From Alphaproteobacteria bacterium (GTDB lineage Bacteria; Pseudomonadota; Alphaproteobacteria; Bin95), in the NCBI GenBank assembly GCA_022825195.1, contig JAJDYL010000164.1:1-38715 (forward strand): a DNA stretch of 38,715 nt. The letters run 5' to 3'. The notes under the pieces are model-generated. The model ran no database searches. It worked only from the letters and a program-made list of their open reading frames with translations, and had not been told where the DNA came from. Below, piece by piece: positions 33,111 through 38,715 of this stretch (its first letter is position 1; every line of letters begins with the position of its first letter). The position numbers and the translations under genes are program-made.

Positions 33111-34001
33111 ATGGCGCGGATCGCATTTATCGGGGTCGGCAATATGGGCGGACCCATGGCCCGCAACCTGATGAAGGCCCAGCATGCCGTGACCGCCTGG
33201 GACCCGGTGGAGGCGGCGCTCGCCGACATCGTGGAAGCGGGCGCCACGCAGGCAGCTTCGGCAGCTGCTGCGGTCAAGGGCGCGGAGGCGGTCGTCACCA
33301 TGGTCCCGGCGGGCGCGGAGGTTCGCGACGTCTATCTGGGCGCCGGCGAAGTCCTGGATGCGGTGAAGCCGGGCACGCTGCTCATCGACTGCTCGACCAT
33401 CGATGTCGCAACGGCGCGGGATGTCGCCGCCGCCGCTGCGGACCGGGGGCTGGAGATGGTGGATGCGCCGGTCTCCGGCGGCACCGGCGGGGCGATTGCG
33501 GGCACGCTCACCTTCATGGTCGGCGGGCCGGATGCAGCCTTCGGGAAGGCGAAGCCGATCCTCGAGCATATGGGCGCGCGGATCGTCCATTGCGGCCCGG
33601 CCGGCAACGGCCAGGCGGCGAAGGTCTGCAACAACATGATGCTGGCGGTCAGCATGCTGGGCGTCTGCGAGGGCTTCACGCTCGCGGACAATCTGGGCCT
33701 CGACCGCCAGACGCTCTTCGATGTGGTCGCGAATTCGTCCGGCCAGAGCTGGGCGGTGACGAGCTACTGCCCGGTGCCGGGCCCGGTGCCTGCCTCGCCG
33801 GCGAACAACGGCTTCCAGCCGGGCTTCACCGCCGACATGATGGTCAAGGACCTCAGGCTCGCGCGAGACGCCGCCATGAAGAGCGGCACCGGCACGCCGA
33901 TGGGCGCGCTGGCCGAGGCGCTGATGGCGCTCCATGTGGCCGGCGGCAACGGCCCGCGCGACTTCTCCTCGATCATCGAGACCATCCGCGCCGGCGGCTG
34001 A
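33111..34001 (+). CDS. mmsB: 3-hydroxyisobutyrate dehydrogenase
   Basis: NAD-dependent beta-hydroxyacid dehydrogenase (296 aa) producing methylmalonate semialdehyde. The Rossmann motif IAFIGVGNMGGPMARNL (4-20), the DAPVSGGTGGA substrate-binding segment, catalytic Lys171 in GNGQAAKVCNN, and the FTADMMVKDLRLA helix all fit. GAGGAGC precedes the start. The next enzyme of the pathway (methylmalonate-semialdehyde dehydrogenase, mmsA) is not in the window. Confidence 0.94.
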   Translation: MARIAFIGVGNMGGPMARNLMKAQHAVTAWDPVEAALADIVEAGATQAASAAAAVKGAEAVVTMVPAGAEVRDVYLGAGEVLDAVKPGTLLIDCSTIDVATARDVAAAAADRGLEMVDAPVSGGTGGAIAGTLTFMVGGPDAAFGKAKPILEHMGARIVHCGPAGNGQAAKVCNNMMLAVSMLGVCEGFTLADNLGLDRQTLFDVVANSSGQSWAVTSYCPVPGPVPASPANNGFQPGFTADMMVKDLRLARDAAMKSGTGTPMGALAEALMALHVAGGNGPRDFSSIIETIRAGG

Positions 34002-34017
34002 GAGACGGGGGAAGAGC

Positions 34018-35124
34018 GTGAAGACGGTCGTCAACAGCTGGAACGAGTGGGACCCGCTGCGCCATGTCGTCGTCGGGCGCGCGGACGGTTGCTGCATTCC
34101 GCCGGCCGAGCCGGCGAGCGATCCGAAAATCCCGCTGGACAGCGACATGCGCGGCGTCCACGGGCCCCGGTCGCAGGAAACGGTGGACCGGGCGAACGAG
34201 CAGCTGGACGCGTTCGCGGCCATGCTGGAGAAGCGGGGCGTCCGCGTCGACCGGCCGGACCCCATCGACTTCAACCGGCCGATCTCCACGCCGGACTGGA
34301 GCCACGGCTCGATGTTCGGCTGCCAGCCGCCGCGCGACGTGCTGCTGACGGTCGGCTCCGAGATACTCGAGGCGACCATGTCCTACCGGTCGCGCTGGTT
34401 CGAATATCTCTGCTACCGGCCGCTGCTGAGGCGCTTCTGGGACGAAGACCCGAACATGCGCCACGAGGCGGCGCCCAAGCCGCGCCTCACGGACGCCTCC
34501 TACAAGCCGGACTACCTCTCCGACGACATCACCATCGAGGAACGGCTGGAGATGGTGGCGGCGCGGGACTTCGTCACCACCGAGGCGGAGCCGCTGTTCG
34601 ACGCGGCCGACGTGCTGCGCTTCGGGCGCGACCTGTTCGTGCAGCACGGTTTCACGACCAACCTCACCGGCATCGAATGGCTTCGCCGGCACTTCCCGGA
34701 CCACCGCGTCCATGCGCTCAACTTTCCGGGCGACCCCTATCCGATCCATATCGACGCGAGCTTCACGCCGCTTCGTCCGGGCCTCGTCCTCAACAATCCG
34801 GAACGCCGCCTGCCGGACGAGCAGCGCGAGGTCTTCAACCGCAACGGCTGGGAGATCGTCGATGCCGCCCGCCCGGCGCACAACAGCCCGCCGCCGCTCT
34901 GCTATTCGAGCGTGTGGCTGTCGATGAACGTGCTGGTGCTGGACCCGAAGACGGTCTGCGTGGAAGCGAGCGAGGTGCACCAGATGGACCAGATCGACAG
35001 GCTGGGCCTGGAGGTCGTCCCGGTGCCGTTCCGCGACGCCTACGCCTTCGGCGGCGGCCTGCATTGCGCGACCACGGATGTGTACCGCGAAGGCGGTTGC
35101 GAGGACTATTTCCCGAAAGGCTAG
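34018..35124 (+). CDS. glycine amidinotransferase-like protein
   Basis: A 368-residue member of the amidinotransferase (AGAT) superfamily, which uses a cysteine to transfer or hydrolyse guanidino groups. The N-terminal NSWNEWDPLRHVVVGRADG is characteristic of the AGAT branch. Cys350 in FGGGLHCATTDV is in the position of the catalytic cysteine, and His244 in IHIDASF matches the catalytic His. Acceptor and donor are unknown. GTG 34018 has a GGGGGAAG site. It is 16 bp after mmsB and 29 bp before a MetE-like gene. Confidence 0.87.
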   Translation: MKTVVNSWNEWDPLRHVVVGRADGCCIPPAEPASDPKIPLDSDMRGVHGPRSQETVDRANEQLDAFAAMLEKRGVRVDRPDPIDFNRPISTPDWSHGSMFGCQPPRDVLLTVGSEILEATMSYRSRWFEYLCYRPLLRRFWDEDPNMRHEAAPKPRLTDASYKPDYLSDDITIEERLEMVAARDFVTTEAEPLFDAADVLRFGRDLFVQHGFTTNLTGIEWLRRHFPDHRVHALNFPGDPYPIHIDASFTPLRPGLVLNNPERRLPDEQREVFNRNGWEIVDAARPAHNSPPPLCYSSVWLSMNVLVLDPKTVCVEASEVHQMDQIDRLGLEVVPVPFRDAYAFGGGLHCATTDVYREGGCEDYFPKG

Positions 35125-35153
35125 CCCGCAAACCGTTTCCGGAGCCTTCGACC

Positions 35154-36311
35154 ATGGGCATTCCCACCACGCATGCCGGCAGCCTGCCCCGGCCGCTGGA
35201 GCTGACCGGCCTTTACGGGCGCCGCGCCCAGGGCGGGGCCGTCGACGCCGAAGCGCTGGCGGCCGCCGGCCGCGAGGCGACCGATGCCATCGTCGCCCGC
35301 CAGATCGAGGCCGGCATCACCATCGGCAACAATGGCGAGCAGCAGCGCGAGGGCTTCTTCCTCTATGTCCAGCACCGCATGAGCGGCTTCGGCGGGCGCT
35401 GGAAACGGCCGGGACGCCAGGACGTGTTCCGCTATCCGGGGCTCGTGCGCGAATACGAGACCTTCCTGCGCGTGCGGGCCGAAGCGGTTTCCAACATGGA
35501 GCCGCCGATGAACCTGGGCGAAGTGCGGTATGTGGACCGGGCGCCGCTCGAAGACGAATGCGAGACGTTCCGCCGGGCGCTGGACAAGACCGGCGGCGGT
35601 TTCGCCGAGCCCTTCATGACCGCGCCCTCGCCCGGCATCGTGGTCTCCGCGATGCAAAGCAGCCACTACGCCGACCGGGAAGCCTATCTTGCCGATGTCG
35701 CGGCAGCGCTCCGGGTCGAATACGAGGCGGCGGTCGGGAATGGCTGGCTGTTGCAGGTCGATGCGCCGGACCTCGCCATGGAGCGCCATTTCCTGTTCGC
35801 CGACGAACCGCTTGCCGTCTTCCAGCAGTGGGTGGAGCTCGTCGTCGAGACGCTGAACGGGGCGCTGGCCGATGTGCCGCGCGAGCGTGTGCGGCTGCAT
35901 GTCTGCTGGGGCAACTATGAAGGCCCGCACGACCTGGATGTCGAGCTCCGCGACGTGCTGCCGATCCTGCTGAAGGCCGATGTGGGCGGGCTGGTGCTGC
36001 CCTTCGCCAATCCCCGCCACCAGCACGAGGTCGAGGAACTGGGCCGCTCGCCGCTCGCCCCGGACCAGTATCTGGTCGCGGGCGTGATCGACACCACGAC
36101 CAACTATGTCGAGCACCCGGAAACGGTCGCCGAACGGCTGGAGCGCGCCGCCCGCGCCGTCGGCGACCCGGCGCGCATCCAGGCCGGGACCGACTGCGGC
36201 TTCGACACCTCCGCCGGCATGGGCCGGGTGCCGGAGGACGTGGTCTGGGCCAAGCTCCGCAGCATGGCCGAAGGCGCGCGCATCGCCAGCCTGCGCCTAG
36301 GAATCGGATAG
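35154..36311 (+). CDS. MetE-like (cobalamin-independent methionine synthase family) protein, catalytic domain only
   Basis: A 385-residue protein matching the C-terminal catalytic barrel of MetE, without the N-terminal half of a full-length (about 750 aa) enzyme. The TTHAGSLPRP start is typical of stand-alone members. Zinc-ligand positions are visible at His249 and Cys251 (LHVCWGN) and Cys348 (GTDCGF). Stand-alone members include epoxyalkane:CoM transferases and various methyltransferases, so methionine synthesis should not be assumed. It converges with the aminotransferase gene 5 bp away; a short 4-bp-stem hairpin (36311-36325) lies at the junction. Confidence 0.87.
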   Translation: MGIPTTHAGSLPRPLELTGLYGRRAQGGAVDAEALAAAGREATDAIVARQIEAGITIGNNGEQQREGFFLYVQHRMSGFGGRWKRPGRQDVFRYPGLVREYETFLRVRAEAVSNMEPPMNLGEVRYVDRAPLEDECETFRRALDKTGGGFAEPFMTAPSPGIVVSAMQSSHYADREAYLADVAAALRVEYEAAVGNGWLLQVDAPDLAMERHFLFADEPLAVFQQWVELVVETLNGALADVPRERVRLHVCWGNYEGPHDLDVELRDVLPILLKADVGGLVLPFANPRHQHEVEELGRSPLAPDQYLVAGVIDTTTNYVEHPETVAERLERAARAVGDPARIQAGTDCGFDTSAGMGRVPEDVVWAKLRSMAEGARIASLRLGIG

Positions 36312-36316
36312 GGGCT

Positions 36317-37498
36317 TCAGACCCCGTTTGCGGCCACCCGTTCGATGGCCTTTCGTGCGCCGCCCGGGGTGTGGGGCACGCCGTCTATCGCGAGGTTGGC
36401 CTCGATGGCGCCGAGCAGGCCGAGGATCATCGTCTCGTTCAGGTCGCCCAGATGGCCGATGCGGACGATCTTGCCGGCAAGGTCGAGCAGGCCGTGGCTG
36501 ACGGCGATGTTGAAGCGGTCGCGCAGGCTGTCGCGGAAGGCGTTGGGGTCGTGGCCCTCCGGCCAGCGCACCGCGGTCACGGTGTCGGAGCGCTCTTCGG
36601 GCCGGAGCGCGTTGATCTCCAGCCCCCATTCCTCGACGGCGAGCCGCACCAGGTCCGCCATCCGGCGATGGCGCGCGAACACATTGTCCAGCCCCTCCTC
36701 GAACAGCAGGTCGAGCGCGACCCGCATGCCCGAGAAGATCTGCGTCGGCGCGGTGCCCGGAAATTTCGGCAACTCGCTGCCGAGGTCCAGCATGCGCTGC
36801 CAGCTCCAGTAGCGGCGCGGCGAGCCGCCCTCCCTGGCCGCGGCGAGCGCCCGGTCGTTCAGGCCCACAATGCCGAGGCCGGTGGGCAGCATCAGCCCCT
36901 TCTGCGAGCCGCCGACGGTGACATCGACGCCCCACTCGTCCATGCGGTAGTCCATGGAGGCGAGCGAGGAGATGGTATCGACCATCAGCAGCGCATCGTG
37001 GCCGGCCGCGTCCATCGCCCGGCGAATGGCCGCCACGTCGCTCAGCACGCCGGTCGAGGTCTCGCTGTGGACGATTCCGACCGCCCTGATCCGCCTGTCC
37101 CTGTCCTTCCGCAGCACGTCCTCGACGGCGTCCGGGTCGGCTGCCGTCCGCCAGTCGCCGGGAAGCGAAATCACCTCGACCCCGAACAGCGCCGCCATCT
37201 CCGTCCACCAGGCCGAGAAGGCGCCGGTCTCCGGAATGACGATGGCGTCGCCCGCGCCGAACAGGTTGACGATGGTGCTTTCCCAGGCGCCGTGGCCGGA
37301 GGACGCCCAGCAGAGGATGGTGCCTCCGGTCCCGAACACCCGTTTCAGGTCCCGGTAGCAACCGCCCGCCAGCGCCTCGAAGGCCGGGCTGTTGAAGTCC
37401 TCGGTCGGGCGGTCCATGGCCCGGAGGATCGGCTCAGGGATGTTGGTCGGCCCCGGCAGGGCCATGAAGGGCCGCCCGGCGGCGCGCGGCATGTTCAT
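36317..37498 (-). CDS. serine-glyoxylate-type aminotransferase (class V)
   Basis: PLP enzyme of aminotransferase class V (393 aa), in the alanine/serine-glyoxylate subgroup. The LPGPTNIPEPILRAM start, SSGHGAWEST (about 66-75), DTISSLAS, and the Schiff-base Lys200 in VGGSQKGLMLPTGLG fit. It would make glycine or hydroxypyruvate, connecting to C1 and serine metabolism. There are two possible ATGs (37498 and 37492); the first forms an ATGA overlap with the upstream reductase and is preferred. Confidence 0.9.
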   Translation of the reverse strand: MNMPRAAGRPFMALPGPTNIPEPILRAMDRPTEDFNSPAFEALAGGCYRDLKRVFGTGGTILCWASSGHGAWESTIVNLFGAGDAIVIPETGAFSAWWTEMAALFGVEVISLPGDWRTAADPDAVEDVLRKDRDRRIRAVGIVHSETSTGVLSDVAAIRRAMDAAGHDALLMVDTISSLASMDYRMDEWGVDVTVGGSQKGLMLPTGLGIVGLNDRALAAAREGGSPRRYWSWQRMLDLGSELPKFPGTAPTQIFSGMRVALDLLFEEGLDNVFARHRRMADLVRLAVEEWGLEINALRPEERSDTVTAVRWPEGHDPNAFRDSLRDRFNIAVSHGLLDLAGKIVRIGHLGDLNETMILGLLGAIEANLAIDGVPHTPGGARKAIERVAANGV

Positions 37499-38439
37499 GA
37501 GTGCGTGCGGTCCCAGATCCCGTCGATGGCGGCAAGCTCGTCCGCGGTCATCGTCCAGTCGCAGGCGACGGCGTTGGTCCGGATCTGCTCCGGCGACATG
37601 GCCCCGGCGATGACGCTGGAGACCTGCGGGCGCGCCGCCAGCCACGACATGGCGAGCTCCAGCATGGTCCGGCCGCGCTCGCGGGCGAAGCCGGTGAGCT
37701 CGCGGATCATGGCGAGATTGGCGTCCGTCCAGTAGCGGTCCGTGAAGCGGCTCGTATCGGCCATGCGCGTCCCGGCGAGCGGCTTGTCGCCGTGCTTGCC
37801 GGTCAGGAGGCCGCTCGCCAGCGGGAAGAAGGGCAGCAGGCCCAGATCGTATTTCTCCATCATGGCGAGGCGGTCGTCTTCCAGGGCGCGCATGGCGAGG
37901 CTGTATTCGTCCTGCGCGGAGACGAAGGCATTGAGGCCGTGCATCTCCGCGGTCAGTTCCGCCTCGACGGTCTGCCAGGCGGAGAAGTTGGAATGGCCGA
38001 TATAGCGCACCTTGCCCTGCCGGATGAGGTCGTCGAGCGCGCGCAGCGTCTCCTCGATGGGGGTCAGCGGGTCGGGTTGGTGGAGCTGGTAGAGGTCGAT
38101 CCAGTCCGTGCCGAGCCGCCGGAGGCTCGCCTCGACCGCGTGCATGATGTACCAGCGCGCCGCGCCGATGCCGTAGGGGCCGTCCGCCATGCGCATCCCG
38201 AATTTGCTGGCGAGCACGATGTCCTTGCGGCGCGGCCCGAGCGACTTGCCCAGATACTCCTCCGACTTGCCGCGCCCGCCATAGATGTCGGCGGTGTCGA
38301 ACAGGGTGATGCCGGCGTCGAGCGCGGCATGGACCACGGCGTCGGTGCCGGCCTGGTCGAGCCGCTGGCCGAAATTGTTGCAGCCGACGCCGACGAGCGA
38401 AACCTGCAGGCCGGAGCGGCCCAGATTGCGGAATTGCAT
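37495..38439 (-). CDS. aldo/keto reductase
   Basis: NADPH-dependent aldo/keto reductase (314 aa) with the catalytic tetrad Asp48, Tyr53, Lys79 and His120 (FDTADIYGG, LASKFG, YQLHQPD). The PDPLTPIEETLRALDDL and GKVRYIGHSNF segments are typical of the YhdN/Tas-like branch. The substrate is unknown. ATG 38439 begins the standard MQFRNLGRSGL start. It is first in a two-gene unit with the aminotransferase. Confidence 0.93.
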   Translation of the reverse strand: MQFRNLGRSGLQVSLVGVGCNNFGQRLDQAGTDAVVHAALDAGITLFDTADIYGGRGKSEEYLGKSLGPRRKDIVLASKFGMRMADGPYGIGAARWYIMHAVEASLRRLGTDWIDLYQLHQPDPLTPIEETLRALDDLIRQGKVRYIGHSNFSAWQTVEAELTAEMHGLNAFVSAQDEYSLAMRALEDDRLAMMEKYDLGLLPFFPLASGLLTGKHGDKPLAGTRMADTSRFTDRYWTDANLAMIRELTGFARERGRTMLELAMSWLAARPQVSSVIAGAMSPEQIRTNAVACDWTMTADELAAIDGIWDRTHS

Positions 38440-38600
38440 GGTGCGGATATCCCGTGTGAAGGCGGCGGCAGTATAGGCCGACGCCGCCCTTCTGTCGGCC
38501 GCCCCCGCTTCTGCCGCATGCATCCGTCCCGTCCCGGTTTGCATCCGGTATGCCTGCGGCGCCCGCCGCCGATGCCGGGGCGGCGGCCGGGAGACCGTCG
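38440..38600. other. intergenic region between the intron end and the reductase gene
   Basis: No gene seen. It contains the promoter described at 38470-38498 and GC-rich sequence up to the predicted intron splice site at 38601. Confidence 0.5.
38470..38498 (-). promoter_or_regulatory. candidate sigma-70-type promoter of the reductase-aminotransferase operon
   Basis: Minus strand CCGACA (38498-38493), 17 bp, TATACT (38475-38470), 30 bp before the ATG. The -10 box is close to consensus and the spacing is ideal. Confidence 0.45.
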
Positions 38601-38715
38601 GTCGCGGTAGGGACGCCGGTTTCCCGGCGCCCCCCGCACAGATCCGGACGTGCGCGCTAACGCATCCGGCTCCTACCTCGGGTAGTGACGGCGAAGCGCA
38701 CGCTTGGCCACGGGT
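38601..38715 (-). mobile_element. 3' end of a group II intron (domains V and VI), truncated by the contig end
   Basis: The reverse complement is identical to 25-139 and folds the same way: domain V with AGC triad, domain VI with GAAA tetraloop, bulged A seven bases before the AC 3' end. The intron body would lie to the right of the window. No maturase coding sequence is included. Confidence 0.8.

Noticed and set aside
1..38715. Terminal repeat as evidence of a circular plasmid or phage genome
   Set aside because: The repeat is inverted, not direct, and the genes are chromosomal housekeeping genes.
1..38715. CRISPR arrays, tRNA and rRNA genes, replication origin
   Set aside because: No regularly spaced repeat-spacer pattern, cloverleaf sequence, rRNA segment or DnaA-box cluster was seen on either strand.

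Overview
The window is chromosomal DNA from a GC-rich alphaproteobacterium, most likely a Rhodospirillales-type organism. This rests on the gene order lysC-(nitronate monooxygenase)-ptsP-rodZ-like-ispG-hisS-prfA-prmC with divergent ubiG, on uniformly high GC with long antisense open frames, and on the typical tetrahydrofolate-linked sarcosine oxidase set soxBDAG. It looks like a complete contig rather than an arbitrary cut. Both ends carry the same 123-bp sequence in inverted orientation, and that sequence folds as domains V and VI of a group II intron, so assembly probably stopped at a multicopy intron.

Layout. (1) 1-139: 3' end of a group II intron. (2) 140-2440: an intergenic stretch, then cysS and a DUF2848 gene. 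(3) 2453-5756, minus strand: a crotonase-fold protein and two family III (CaiB/BaiF) CoA-transferases. (4) 5978-10942, plus strand: soxB, soxD, soxA and soxG, tightly coupled. (5) 10923-12137, minus strand: a YcaQ-like winged-helix protein. (6) 12138-13293: repeat-rich DNA without genes. It holds a 216-bp-period tandem duplication, heptamer TGTCATG boxes repeated exactly every 10 bp, and a 130-bp MITE-like element with perfect 28-bp inverted ends. (7) 13294-18571, minus strand: an AT-richer four-gene operon that matches no system I can name. (8) 18773-25429: a small membrane protein, an LLM oxidoreductase, ubiG with an unusual C-terminal extension, lysC, a nitronate monooxygenase and ptsP. (9) 25504-30860: rodZ-like, ispG, hisS, prfA, prmC. 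(10) 30871-34001: three valine-degradation enzymes in one coupled unit. (11) 34018-36311: an amidinotransferase-like and a MetE-like enzyme. (12) 36317-38439, minus strand: a serine-glyoxylate-type aminotransferase and an aldo/keto reductase. (13) 38601-38715: the second intron end.

The most interesting part is the operon at 13294-18571. In transcription order it encodes a four-TM protein flanked by coiled coils, a single-TM protein with a vWA-like periplasmic domain, a MotA/ZorA-like four-TM protein with a long coiled-coil tail, and a MotB/ZorB-like protein whose OmpA-type domain is fused to an apparently intact staphylococcal-nuclease (SNase) domain. The first two genes overlap by ATGA and the other gaps are 33 and 20 bp. 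The predicted picture is an ion-driven stator-like complex that carries a nuclease in the periplasm. It recalls the Zorya anti-phage systems but lacks their cytosolic effector genes. A role in defence against incoming DNA is my inference; nothing in the sequence proves it.

The other genes are mostly housekeeping or one-carbon, amino-acid and acyl-CoA catabolism. The sox operon releases glycine and methylene-THF from sarcosine, and the 30871-34001 unit carries out middle steps of valine catabolism.
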